A DNA stretch of 64,000 nucleotides from an uncultured Clostridia bacterium (GTDB lineage: Bacteria > Bacillota > Clostridia > Christensenellales > UBA1242), in assembly GCA_947649575.1 (NCBI GenBank), contig CANSRZ010000005.1, positions 62,001 through 126,000 on the forward strand. The letters run 5' to 3'. This document shows, piece after piece, positions 33,503-41,226 of the stretch. The notes below the pieces were generated by a model that worked only from the letters and a program-made list of their open reading frames with translations, ran no database searches and was not told where the DNA came from. A program made the translations under genes and the position numbers. Every line of letters begins with the position of its first letter. The first letter of the stretch is position 1.

Positions 33503-33577
33503 TGGAGCTGGTGATAGGAATCGAACCTACAACCTGCTGATTACAAGTCAGCTGCTCTACCATTGAGCCACACCAGC
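33503..33577 (-). tRNA. tRNA-Thr (anticodon TGT)
   Basis: Acceptor GCTGGTG/CACCAGC, loop CTTGTAA, encoded CCA. Acceptor and D-arm match the tRNA-Thr at 15082. Confidence 0.95.
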
Positions 33578-33599
33578 ATACGAGAGATAAACCCTGATA

Positions 33600-33866
33600 T
33601 TATTTGGCTTGTTCTTCTTCAAAAACCTGCTTAATAACATCTTCTCTTTCTTCTTCAAAGGTAAATCTTGGAACTTGAATGCCGTCTTTGTTTTTAACAA
33701 TTTCGTTAAAACTGCTTAAAGGTCTGGCACAAAATTCTCCATTTTGAATGCCTACATACACAACAAGAGGCTCTTCTTTGTCATCAGAATGTGTTGCCAG
33801 TTTTAATACTCGCACTGTGCCACCTTTAAAGTGTCTGTAAATTCCAGGTTTAACTGAATTTGTCAT
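33600..33866 (-). CDS. DUF1653 family protein
   Basis: An 88-residue single-domain protein: KPGIYRHFKGGTVRVLKLAT, EEPLVVYVGIQNGEFCARPL, then VPRFTFEEE. This is the DUF1653 pattern (YRHFKG, VVY, WvRPL, PRF); the usual aromatic-Val in the WVRPL motif reads CARPL. The domain has an SH3-like beta-barrel in some fusions and no known reaction. AAAGGAGAATTT precedes ATG. It sits inside the tRNA cluster, between tRNA-Thr and tRNA-Phe, and may be cotranscribed with tRNAs. Confidence 0.85.
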   Translation of the reverse strand: MTNSVKPGIYRHFKGGTVRVLKLATHSDDKEEPLVVYVGIQNGEFCARPLSSFNEIVKNKDGIQVPRFTFEEEREDVIKQVFEEEQAK

Positions 33867-33908
33867 TCAAATTCTCCTTTGAAACGCACTTTTGCAAGTG
33901 CTATAGTG

Positions 33909-33926
33909 TCCTAAGGTGGAATCGAA
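33909..33926 (-). repeat. Partial copy of tRNA-Phe 3' end
   Basis: CCTAAGGTGGAATCGAA repeats the acceptor/T-arm of the intact tRNA-Phe 75 bases away. The match ends abruptly at the T-loop. Confidence 0.7.
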
Positions 33927-33977
33927 AATCAACTTTCAAGAGATTTGAAGTTTCGCTTCCACGCTTATGTCACGCGA

Positions 33978-34053
33978 TGGTGCCCTAAGGTGGAATCGAA
34001 CCACCGACACAAGGATTTTCAGTCCTTTGCTCTACCGACTGAGCTATCAGGGC
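33978..34053 (-). tRNA. tRNA-Phe (anticodon GAA)
   Basis: Acceptor GCCCTGA with the matching 3' strand, loop CTGAAAA, encoded CCA. Confidence 0.94.
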
Positions 34054-34131
34054 AAGCGGAAATTTTGCTACATTTCCTCGTGATTTGCATTTAAAATCTC
34101 TGAATATAAGTATGCTTCTTATAAACAGATA

Positions 34132-34208
34132 TGGCGACGCGAAAGGGGCTCGAACCCTCGACCTCCAGCGTGACAGGCTGGCGTTCTAACCAACTGAACT
34201 ACCGCGCC
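34132..34208 (-). tRNA. tRNA-Asp (anticodon GTC)
   Basis: Acceptor GGCGCGG pairing TCGCGTC with two G-T wobbles, loop CTGTCAC, encoded CCA. Confidence 0.94.
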
Positions 34209-34256
34209 ACAATTTAATGTGGATTTTTGTCACTATTAAGTTTATGTTTAGGTTAT

Positions 34257-34333
34257 TGGTGGGCCCTCAGGGACTCGAACCCCGGACCGACCGGTTATGA
34301 GCCGGTTGCTCTAACCAACTGCGCTAAAGGCCC
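34257..34333 (-). tRNA. tRNA with anticodon CAT (elongator Met, or Ile2)
   Basis: Acceptor GGGCCTT, loop CTCATAA, encoded CCA. CAT may be read as Met or, if lysidine-modified, Ile; the acceptor start is paired, so it is not an initiator. Confidence 0.9.
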
Positions 34334-34370
34334 ATACTAACCTAAACTGCAACCACGTGTTAAGTGTTAG

Positions 34371-34446
34371 TGGTCGGGGTGGAGAGTCTCGAACTCCCGA
34401 CCTCATGGTCCCAAACCACGCGCTCTACCAACTGAGCCACACCCCG
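34371..34446 (-). tRNA. tRNA-Pro (anticodon TGG)
   Basis: Acceptor CGGGGTG/CACCCCG, loop TTTGGGA, encoded CCA. First gene of the cluster as transcribed. Confidence 0.94.
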
Positions 34447-34653
34447 TAACACAAGTTTGCTTAGTCATTTTATCAAAAGATAAGAATTATGTCAAGGATT
34501 TTTCACAATTTTTTCTAAAAATTTTTATCTTTTTTAAAATTTTTCTAAAAAATTAAGATTTATGGCAAATTTTTAATTAATTTTGGCTTATTTGTGTAAA
34601 TTAGGGTCTTGAAATCGACAAGAAAGAGTGATATAACATAGATAGTTAAGTGA
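34447..34653. other. AT-rich gap upstream of the tRNA cluster
   Basis: About 200 bases of A/T-rich sequence with no gene, containing runs of T (34500-34560). Presumed promoter region for the minus-strand tRNA cluster; no clean box is identified. Confidence 0.4.
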
Positions 34654-34905
34654 GGGATCAAGAATATTATAAATATTTATAAAGGCAAAATTCATATTGT
34701 TTACGATGGTATGTGGGGCTCTTGTGGAAAGGGCAAATTTTGTGGCCAGCTTGCTCGCGATAAAAGCCTTGGTATTAAAATTTGTGTTAATAACAATGCT
34801 CCAAACGCTGGTCATACTTTTGTTTACAACAATGGCACAAAGATTTTAAAATGGCTATATAATTCAATCAATTTAAAGTTTAAGCAGAGTATTAATATTT
34901 TTTAG
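34654..34905 (+). pseudogene. Adenylosuccinate-synthetase-like (PurA/PurZ) N-terminal fragment
   Basis: The reading frame gives IHIVYDGMWGSCGKGKFCGQ followed by NNNAPNAGHTFVYNNGTK and ILKW. This matches the N-terminal GTP loop and NAGHT motif of adenylosuccinate synthetases. The PurA loop is WGDEGKGK; here it is WGSCGKGK, with the catalytic Asp replaced by Ser. Phage PurZ enzymes, which make 2-aminoadenine precursors, carry this kind of substitution. Only about 70 of the 350 or more residues remain and no proper start codon exists upstream of 34711, so it is a relic. PurA versus PurZ cannot be settled on this length. Confidence 0.55.
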
Positions 34906-34939
34906 AAATCTGCACACAATAAAAGTGGGAGGTAGAATA

Positions 34940-35161
34940 ATGATAGTTGTCAACTATATTGCACTTATTTTGGTGTTGATAGGTGCATTGAACTGGGGAC
35001 TTATGGGCATTTGCAATTTCAATCTTGTGTTTTTTATTTGCGCAAGAATGACAATCATTGCAAGAATAATCTATGTCTTAGTGTTTATTGCAGCGATTTG
35101 GCTTATCATTGCGTCTTGTTTAGACGGTGGCATTTTGCTTTCAAGCATGGCAAGAGCATAA
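34940..35161 (+). CDS. DUF378 small membrane protein
   Basis: A 73-residue protein with two helices: VNYIALILVLIGALNWGLMG (the GALNWG signature of DUF378) and RIIYVLVFIAAIWLIIASC. DUF378 (YuzA-type) proteins are small membrane proteins of unknown role. ATG 34940 follows GGGAGGTAG. A terminator at 35172-35205 follows. Confidence 0.88.
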   Translation: MIVVNYIALILVLIGALNWGLMGICNFNLVFFICARMTIIARIIYVLVFIAAIWLIIASCLDGGILLSSMARA

Positions 35162-35169
35162 AGACATTT

Positions 35170-35257
35170 TAAAAAAGAATAAAGATTTTGCTTTATTCTT
35201 TTTTTTTATTTATTTTTAAATTGGGGGGTTGACATTTTGATATTTATATGATATTAT
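35170..35257 (+). promoter_or_regulatory. Terminator plus promoter module, copy 1
   Basis: AAGAATAAAG / CTTTATTCTT hairpin with T-run, then TTGACA (35229-35234), 17 bases, TATTAT (35252-35257). The 26 bases from TTGACA on are identical to the copy at 35945. Confidence 0.75.
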
Positions 35258-35276
35258 AATAAAGGAGGATATTATT

Positions 35277-35837
35277 ATGAATAAATTAAGTAATACAAAT
35301 TTTGAAAACAAGCAAGAAGAAATGTCAGAAAAAGAATGGCAAAAAAAATCTAAGGCTGACAAAAAAGTCGAGAAGCAATTGAAAAAGCTTGAAAAGCAAG
35401 AAGAAAAATTAAGAAGCTGTTCAGCAAAAAATAGGGCAAAAGGCATTGCAAAAGTGCTTTCAGGAGTTGCTTTGCTTTCACTTATGCCTGCTACGGAAGC
35501 ACTTACTGTATCAGCAGCTTTACATTTTTGGGGGCAAATGAACACCATAGAAAGACAAATGGAAGTTGAGCAAAATGAGGAAATGAAGGCTATCTTAAAG
35601 CAAGAATATGATGCATGCGGTGATAAAGCATTTCTCTTTGCTATGTGTGGCTCAGTTATTGGAGGCTGGTTGATTGCTCCTGGCATTACTATAGCGGCTG
35701 GCTCGCTTTATGCATCAGAGTTCGATCCGCTTGGGTGCGCGAGTATGGTGCGTGATGGCTTTAAGAGCATGGTTAGCGGGGATGATGAACGTGAAGGTTT
35801 TTATAGTTGTAATTCTTGTGAAGCGGTTGCTAAATAA
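35277..35837 (+). CDS. Unknown membrane protein with coiled-coil N-terminus, 186 residues
   Basis: Not recognised. A highly charged helical N-terminal 55 residues (KADKKVEKQLKKLEKQEEKL) precede two hydrophobic regions (about 65-82 and 118-140, MCGSVIGGWLIAPGITIAAG) and a Cys-containing C-terminus (YSCNSCEAVAK). AAAGGAGG precedes ATG. Preceded by its own strong promoter. Confidence 0.65.
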   Translation: MNKLSNTNFENKQEEMSEKEWQKKSKADKKVEKQLKKLEKQEEKLRSCSAKNRAKGIAKVLSGVALLSLMPATEALTVSAALHFWGQMNTIERQMEVEQNEEMKAILKQEYDACGDKAFLFAMCGSVIGGWLIAPGITIAAGSLYASEFDPLGCASMVRDGFKSMVSGDDEREGFYSCNSCEAVAK

Positions 35838-35897
35838 TAAAATTGTGAATTTGCATGAATTGTAAATAATTTAAAAATTGTTAAAGTAAATAATTTT

Positions 35898-35974
35898 TTA
35901 AAAAGAATAAAGTATTTTGCTTTATTCTTTTTTTATTTTTGGGATTGACATTTTGATATTTATATGATATATTT
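35898..35974 (+). promoter_or_regulatory. Terminator plus promoter module, copy 2
   Basis: The same AAGAATAAAG hairpin, then TTGACA (35945-35950), 17 bases, TATATT. Differs from copy 1 only downstream of the spacer. Confidence 0.75.
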
Positions 35975-36005
35975 TAATTGAATAAAAATTAGGAGGAATT
36001 AAGAA

Positions 36006-36200
36006 ATGTTGAAAAATGATAGAAAAGATATAAAATTAACTACAACTGATAAAGAACTATTGAAAGAGATTGGCGGAGAAGTGCGCATGATAGATGTTAA
36101 TCCAGCTGCAATGCAAGATGATGAAACTCGACAAGCACTTTTGAGAATGATGGTTAGAATTTCTAAAGGTGAAGTAAAAAATCCTGAAAGCGAGAGATAA
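36006..36200 (+). CDS. Small unknown protein, 64 residues
   Basis: Not recognised. A charged helical peptide (KLTTTDKELLKEIGGEVRMI, then DETRQALLRMMVRISKG) with no membrane helix. AGGAGGAATT precedes ATG and a promoter like that of its neighbour drives it. A terminator follows near 36236-36270. Confidence 0.6.
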   Translation: MLKNDRKDIKLTTTDKELLKEIGGEVRMIDVNPAAMQDDETRQALLRMMVRISKGEVKNPESER

Positions 36201-36348
36201 GCAAAAGTTCACAAGGTATTAAAGATGACAAATAAAAAGAAGAATAAGCAAATGCGTGCTTATTCTTTTTTTTATGCTCTTATTCGGGCGGGTTTGTTGT
36301 TTTTCGCAAGTTAAGGCGTGCTAAAATGTGCTTAGCAAAGGAGGGCTT

Positions 36349-36657
36349 ATGAATATCAAAAGCAAAGTGTATAACAATACACTTTATGTGCTTTTATGTG
36401 GAGAACTTGACGAACACAGTGCTACTCATACAAAAATTGTGCTTGACGAAGCATTTAGCGGAGTAAATTTTAAGCAAATTATTATTGACCTATCTGAGCT
36501 TGAATTTATGGACAGTACAGGAATTGGCGTTTTGATTGGTCGTTATAAAAAGATGAAAGACAAAAATATTCCGATTTACATTTGTAATCCATCTAAGCAC
36601 GCAGAGAAGATTTTTAAAATGACTGGGCTATATGAAATTATGCCTAAAATCGTTTAA
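36349..36657 (+). CDS. spoIIAA: Anti-sigma-F factor antagonist SpoIIAA
   Basis: A STAS-domain protein that releases sigma-F from SpoIIAB in the forespore. The 102 residues hold LCGELDEHSATHTKIVLDEA, IIDLSELEFMDSTGIGVLIG (the DSTG phospho-serine loop) and ICNPSKHAEKIFKMTGL. ATG 36349 follows AAAGGAGGGC. First gene of the spoIIA operon. Confidence 0.95.
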   Translation: MNIKSKVYNNTLYVLLCGELDEHSATHTKIVLDEAFSGVNFKQIIIDLSELEFMDSTGIGVLIGRYKKMKDKNIPIYICNPSKHAEKIFKMTGLYEIMPKIV

Positions 36658-36667
36658 GGAGTGAAAT

Positions 36668-37114
36668 ATGAATAATAATTTTATGGAAGTTAAATTTAAG
36701 TCAGAAAGTGTTAACGAGGGCTTTGCCAGAGTTTGCGTCGCTGCTTTTTGTGTTCAATTAAACCCAACAGTTGACGAATTGTCTGATATTAAAACTGCTG
36801 TTTCTGAGGCGGTTACAAATTGCGTTGTGCATGCTTATCCAAAGCATAATGGTGTTATCACTTTGACCTGCGAGATTGAGCATAATACTGTAAAAATTTC
36901 TGTTAGCGACGAGGGCGTTGGAATAAAAGACATCAATAAGGCTCGTGAGCCATTCTTTACCACCAAGCCAGGTGATGAGCGCTCAGGCATGGGCTTTGCT
37001 GTTATGGAAAGCTTTATGGACAAGGTGGAAGTTGTTAAAAACAAGCTAAAGGGCACAACAGTGACACTTTACAAGCAGATTGCGGGTGAAGTAGAACAAG
37101 TGGTTGGTGGCTAA
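36668..37114 (+). CDS. spoIIAB: Anti-sigma-F factor / kinase SpoIIAB
   Basis: A GHKL-type serine kinase that binds sigma-F and phosphorylates SpoIIAA. The 148 residues show the N box SEAVTNCVVHAY, the G1 box SDEGVGI and the G2 region PFFTTKPGDERSGMGFAVME. AAGGAGTGAAAT precedes ATG. Its stop overlaps the sigF start (TAATG). Confidence 0.95.
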   Translation: MNNNFMEVKFKSESVNEGFARVCVAAFCVQLNPTVDELSDIKTAVSEAVTNCVVHAYPKHNGVITLTCEIEHNTVKISVSDEGVGIKDINKAREPFFTTKPGDERSGMGFAVMESFMDKVEVVKNKLKGTTVTLYKQIAGEVEQVVGG

Positions 37115-37836
37115 TGGAGACAAGCGATAAAACACTAGAACTTGTTTCGCTTGCTCAAAAGGGTGACCAGAATGCAAAAACTCAGTTAATCCAGCAAAAC
37201 TCGCCACTTATCAAAAGCGTAATCAAACGCTTCAAGGATAAAGGCATTGAATATGACGACCTTTATCAAATTGGCTGCATTGGCTTTTTGAAAGCTATTA
37301 ACAATTTTAACGCGGATTTTGGAGTTAAGTTTTCAACCTATTGCGTGCCAATGGTGATAGGAGAGGTTAAGCGTTTTATGCGTGATGACGGAGCAATCAA
37401 AGTTTCACGAGCGCTCAAATCACTAAATTTGCAAATAAACAAGTTTGTTAATGAATATTCAGGGCAACATCAAGAGAAACCGTCAATTGAAGTGATTGCC
37501 AAGCATTTTAATGTGGAAGAGCAAGAAGTTATTCTGGCAATGGACTCAGCACGCATGCCAGTGTCGCTTTACAGCCCAATCGAGGAGGAGGGTGACAAGC
37601 TTTCTATCATAGACCGCATAGAGGGTGATGTTAATGAGGGCGAAGTGATGCTAGAAAATCTTGCACTTAAAGATGTTATCAAACGGCTTGATGAGAGGGA
37701 TAGAAAAATAATAATGTTGCGTTATTATTTTGATAAAACCCAAAGCGAGATTGCAAATGAACTTCATATTTCACAGGTTCAAGTTTCACGACTTGAAAAC
37801 AAGATTTTAGAAAATTTAAGGGTTAAATTATCTTAG
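37114..37836 (+). CDS. sigF: Forespore sigma factor SigF
   Basis: Sigma-F, the first forespore-specific sigma factor. The 240 residues carry region 2 (EYDDLYQIGCIGFLKAINNF, KFSTYCVPMVIGEVKRFMRD), region 3 and region 4 (LRYYFDKTQSEIANELHISQ, then VQVSRLENKIL). Full length. It ends the spoIIA operon; an inverted repeat at 37865-37909 follows. Confidence 0.95.
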   Translation: METSDKTLELVSLAQKGDQNAKTQLIQQNSPLIKSVIKRFKDKGIEYDDLYQIGCIGFLKAINNFNADFGVKFSTYCVPMVIGEVKRFMRDDGAIKVSRALKSLNLQINKFVNEYSGQHQEKPSIEVIAKHFNVEEQEVILAMDSARMPVSLYSPIEEEGDKLSIIDRIEGDVNEGEVMLENLALKDVIKRLDERDRKIIMLRYYFDKTQSEIANELHISQVQVSRLENKILENLRVKLS

Positions 37837-37918
37837 ATAGATTTTTTATAAATCATATCATAATAAAAAACATTTAAATTTGAATAAAGAATTTAAATGT
37901 TTTTTTTGTTGTTAAACA

Positions 37919-39136
37919 TTAAGCATGCTTAAAGTTTTTGATTTTTTTTACACCTTTGATTTGTTCCATTAACTTTTCAGAATTGCTTGGCTTGGATGAT
38001 GATTGAATAGCGTTTTCTTTAACTTCTAAATCATCATCTTGTGTGCTGGCTGGAACAACCGTATTTGGCACATTAGCGTTATTATATCCATTTCTGTAAT
38101 AGGCGTTGTTGTATAAGCCGTTGCCGTTTGGATTTATTCTATATGTGTCAATGTTGACTTTCCAAGGCCTGTAAGTATCCGTATTTCTGCCAGGGTTTGT
38201 CATATTTTGATAATAATAACCGCCACCATTATAGCCATTATAATATGGGTTATTCATGACATTTGGATTGTTATAATACTCTGCTGTATTATCGATAACC
38301 TGAGGCTGAACATTTGTGTTTTCAGGCTTCTCATTAAAGTTGTCAGGGATATTCAAGTTTCTACGCTTTCTTGGAAACTTCTTCTCTGGCTTTGCTTCAG
38401 GCTTTTCACTATCCTCAGTTTGCTCTGAAATTCTAGAAATATTTTGCTCTTCATTTGCTGATTGCGGACTGATTAATTCTTCGTCATTGTTTTCAGTTGG
38501 AGTTTCAATTTCAGTGTCTTGACCATTGCACACAATGCTTTCAATTTGAGAAAGCGTGTTTAAAAGGTTGTAATAATATGCTTTGCGCATTTCAAGTGCA
38601 TTGCTTACGCTGTTATAGCCAGTGCCAATGCCGTCAAGAGACATGTGAGTCACTTTGCGATTATAGTTGATAAGCTTCATTCCCTCATTTATATCGTTTT
38701 TGCTGTTCTTGATTTTTGAAGCGTACATAGAAACCTGAGAGGTCAGTTGTTTTAAGGCTTTGCTTTGATTTTTCTTATATTTTGTTTTGTTATTTTTTAA
38801 ACATGCTTGAATTTTGCTGATTTTGTTGGAAATCTGTTCGGCTAAATTTTTTTGGATTGTAATGTCATTTGATACTTTGCCTTGCAAGTTATACAAACTA
38901 TAACTTAAATAAGTGAAATTATTATTGAAATCACTGCCGTCTTGGGTGGAGTTTTTGACAATTGTGCTGTTTGCTATGCTAGATAAATCTTGCTCTTTAA
39001 GCAGATTGATAGAACTGCTTGCTCTGTCAAGCTGATTGTTAAGGTCTTTTACTGTTGCGCTTGAGCCAGAACCTGAACAGCCTACTAAAACCAAGGCTGA
39101 AAGTGAACAGATAGAGCAAATTAATAATTTTTTCAT
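37919..39136 (-). CDS. Unknown lipoprotein with Asn/Tyr/Gly-rich C-terminal half
   Basis: A lipobox LVGC ends the signal peptide (residues 1-20), so it is probably lipid-anchored outside. The first half (about 30-210) is helical and Asn/Ser/Lys-rich (TIQKNLAEQISNKISKIQAC). The middle is acidic and glutamate/proline-rich (EKPEAKPEKKFPRKRRNLNI), and the C-terminal third is rich in Asn, Tyr and Gly (NPYYNGYNGGGYYYQNM). The repeats and disorder-like tail resemble sporulation or adhesion proteins; no family recognised. It sits between spoIIA and spoVA, on the other strand. Confidence 0.7.
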   Translation of the reverse strand: MKKLLICSICSLSALVLVGCSGSGSSATVKDLNNQLDRASSSINLLKEQDLSSIANSTIVKNSTQDGSDFNNNFTYLSYSLYNLQGKVSNDITIQKNLAEQISNKISKIQACLKNNKTKYKKNQSKALKQLTSQVSMYASKIKNSKNDINEGMKLINYNRKVTHMSLDGIGTGYNSVSNALEMRKAYYYNLLNTLSQIESIVCNGQDTEIETPTENNDEELISPQSANEEQNISRISEQTEDSEKPEAKPEKKFPRKRRNLNIPDNFNEKPENTNVQPQVIDNTAEYYNNPNVMNNPYYNGYNGGGYYYQNMTNPGRNTDTYRPWKVNIDTYRINPNGNGLYNNAYYRNGYNNANVPNTVVPASTQDDDLEVKENAIQSSSKPSNSEKLMEQIKGVKKIKNFKHA

Positions 39137-39279
39137 AACACCTCCATGTTTAAAATTAGTTTGTGTAAAAAGAGTTATATTATACTTTGATTTTATAGAT
39201 ATTTAAACAAAATCCTGTGCAGTTGATATGTTTAGAAAACTTTATTTTTGGCAAAAATTGTGGCGAGGAGATTTATTTT

Positions 39280-39726
39280 ATGACAGAGAAAGAAAGGAAT
39301 GAAGCGTATAACAAATATGTTCAGAACAAAATCCCAAAAACGCGAGCGTGGCCAAGTCTGTTCAATTCTTTTTGGATTGGAGGCTTGATTTGTGTGTTAG
39401 GACAGGGCATAAATGACCTCTTGCTTTTATGGTTCCCAAGTTTAGCCGAGCAAACTGCTTGGACGCTTACACTTATTATTTTGATTTTCTTGGCTTCATT
39501 CTTAACGGCTATCGGTGTTTATGATTTGATAGGTAAGTTTGCAGGCGGTGGCTCAATTGTGCCAATCACAGGGTTTTCTAACTCAATCACAAGCCCAGCC
39601 TTAGAGTTTAAGCGTGAGGGCATTGTTTATGGAATTTGTGTTAAGATGTTTACTATTGCAGGGCCAGTTATCGTGTTTGGAATTGTGTCAAGCATGCTTG
39701 TGGGGCTGATTTATCTATTTGTTTAA
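39280..39726 (+). CDS. spoVAC: Stage V sporulation protein AC
   Basis: A 148-residue membrane protein of the SpoVA channel that moves dipicolinic acid into the forespore and out at germination. Four hydrophobic helices; SLFNSFWIGGLICVLGQGIN and GVYDLIGKFAGGGSIVPITG are very typical, with TGFSNSITSPALEFKREGIV next. The ATG at 39280, behind GGCGAGGAG, is preferred to the 21-residue longer frame. Confidence 0.95.
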   Translation: MTEKERNEAYNKYVQNKIPKTRAWPSLFNSFWIGGLICVLGQGINDLLLLWFPSLAEQTAWTLTLIILIFLASFLTAIGVYDLIGKFAGGGSIVPITGFSNSITSPALEFKREGIVYGICVKMFTIAGPVIVFGIVSSMLVGLIYLFV

Positions 39727-39738
39727 AGCGAGGATTTT

Positions 39739-40755
39739 ATGGGAAATACACAGACGGTTATATTTAAAAATAAGCCTGTAATCACGGGCAGTTATGCAAT
39801 AGTAGGGCCAAAAGAGGGCGACGGCAACTTTGGCGAATTTTTTGATTATGTGATGAAAGACGACAGCTTTGGCGAGGATAGCTATGAAAAGGCAGAAAGA
39901 AAAATGATTGAGCAGGCAATCACTGGGGCTATTCAGTCTGCAAAAATAAAACCAAGCAGTGTGGATTTGTTGTTGGCAGGCGATTTGCTAAATCAGATTA
40001 TTTCTTCATCCTATGCGGCTAGGCAATTCAATTTTGCATATCTTGGTCTTTTTGGCGCATGTTCAACAATGAGCGAAAGCTTGGCAATAGGTGCAAGCCT
40101 TATTGATGGCGGGCATTTTGATAATATAGTTTGCTCAACAGCCTCGCACTTTTCAACAGCGGAAAGACAATTTCGCTTCCCGTTGGAGCTTGGCAATCAA
40201 CGTCCTCCAACAGCGCAATGGACTGTTACAGGGGCAGGGGCATGCGTCTTATCTAAAAAAGGCAATGGCCCAGTGATAACAAGTGCAACTTTCGGCAAAG
40301 TTTTGGATTATGGCATAAATGACGTCAATGATATGGGCGCAGCTATGGCGCCCGCGGCAATGGACACAATGCTTTCACATTTTCGCGATACAAAGACAGG
40401 TCCTGATGATTATGACCTTATTGTTACAGGCGACCTTGGCAAACTTGGCAGTGAAATTTTGATTGACCTTATGGAAGATAAGGGGATAAAACTTGGCTTG
40501 AACTATAACGACTGCGGTCAGATGTACTTCACCCGTGAGCAGGCCACTTTATGTGGAGGCTCTGGCTGTGGATGTAGTGCAACGGTGTTTAACAGTTTTA
40601 TCATGAAAAAGCTGAGAGAGGGCAAATATAAAAGAGTTTTATTTATGCCAACGGGAGCGTTGCTTTCAACGACGGCAACTCAGCAGGGTGAAACAATTCC
40701 AGGCGTATGTCACGCAGTTGTTATAGAAAGCAATGTGGCAAAAAATAGCATATAG
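39739..40755 (+). CDS. spoVAD: Stage V sporulation protein AD
   Basis: A 338-residue thiolase-fold protein that binds dipicolinic acid for uptake. GSYAIVGPKEGDGNFGEFFD, LGLFGACSTMSESLAIGASL with Cys at the thiolase position, DDYDLIVTGDLGKLGSEILI, and GGSGCGCSATVFNSF near the C-terminus are family blocks. Twelve bases after spoVAC, with AGCGAGG before ATG. Confidence 0.95.
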   Translation: MGNTQTVIFKNKPVITGSYAIVGPKEGDGNFGEFFDYVMKDDSFGEDSYEKAERKMIEQAITGAIQSAKIKPSSVDLLLAGDLLNQIISSSYAARQFNFAYLGLFGACSTMSESLAIGASLIDGGHFDNIVCSTASHFSTAERQFRFPLELGNQRPPTAQWTVTGAGACVLSKKGNGPVITSATFGKVLDYGINDVNDMGAAMAPAAMDTMLSHFRDTKTGPDDYDLIVTGDLGKLGSEILIDLMEDKGIKLGLNYNDCGQMYFTREQATLCGGSGCGCSATVFNSFIMKKLREGKYKRVLFMPTGALLSTTATQQGETIPGVCHAVVIESNVAKNSI

Positions 40756-40764
40756 GAGAAAATT

Positions 40765-41121
40765 ATGTATTATCTTTGGGTGTTTTTGATTGGTGGAGCA
40801 ATTTGTATGATAGGCGAAATACTTATCATAAAAACAAATATAACCTCTGCAAGAATTCTTGTTTTGTTTGAACTGGTCGGTGTGTTTTTGCAAGCAATAG
40901 GAGTTTACGATTATATCTCAGGTTTTGCAAAGGCTGGTATAAATGTGCCAATCATTGGCTTTGGGGCAAGCCTTGCAAAAGGGGCAATCGGAGCAGTTAA
41001 AGCCAACGGAATTGCTGGCATATTTACAGGCGGACTTACGGCCACAGCAGGAGGAATTGCCGCTGCTGTTTTCTTTGCTTTTATATTTGGACTTATATTT
41101 AAAAGCAAGACCAAAAAATAA
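40765..41121 (+). CDS. spoVAE: Stage V sporulation protein AE (AEb type)
   Basis: A 118-residue membrane protein; FLIGGAICMIGEILIIKTNI, FVFLQAIGVYDYISGFAKAG and PIIGFGASLAKGAIGAVKAN match SpoVAE/AEb. Four hydrophobic helices. GGAGAAAATT precedes ATG, ten bases after spoVAD. With spoVAC and spoVAD it forms the minimal spoVA set of Clostridia; spoVAA, AB and AF are not present here. Confidence 0.93.
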   Translation: MYYLWVFLIGGAICMIGEILIIKTNITSARILVLFELVGVFLQAIGVYDYISGFAKAGINVPIIGFGASLAKGAIGAVKANGIAGIFTGGLTATAGGIAAAVFFAFIFGLIFKSKTKK

Positions 41122-41166
41122 CATACTAGCAGTAAATATAGTGTTATGCAATGCATAATATATACA
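41122..41166. repeat. TAGTATGC palindrome, copy 3 (diverged)
   Basis: CATACTAGC then TAGTGTTATGCAATGC plus ATAATATATA after the spoVAE stop; same family as 8236-8259. Confidence 0.45.
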
Positions 41167-41226
41167 ATATATAGATTTGTTAATATTTTAGTGTAGTTTA
41201 AGCATATTTAATCATATATATAAAAT

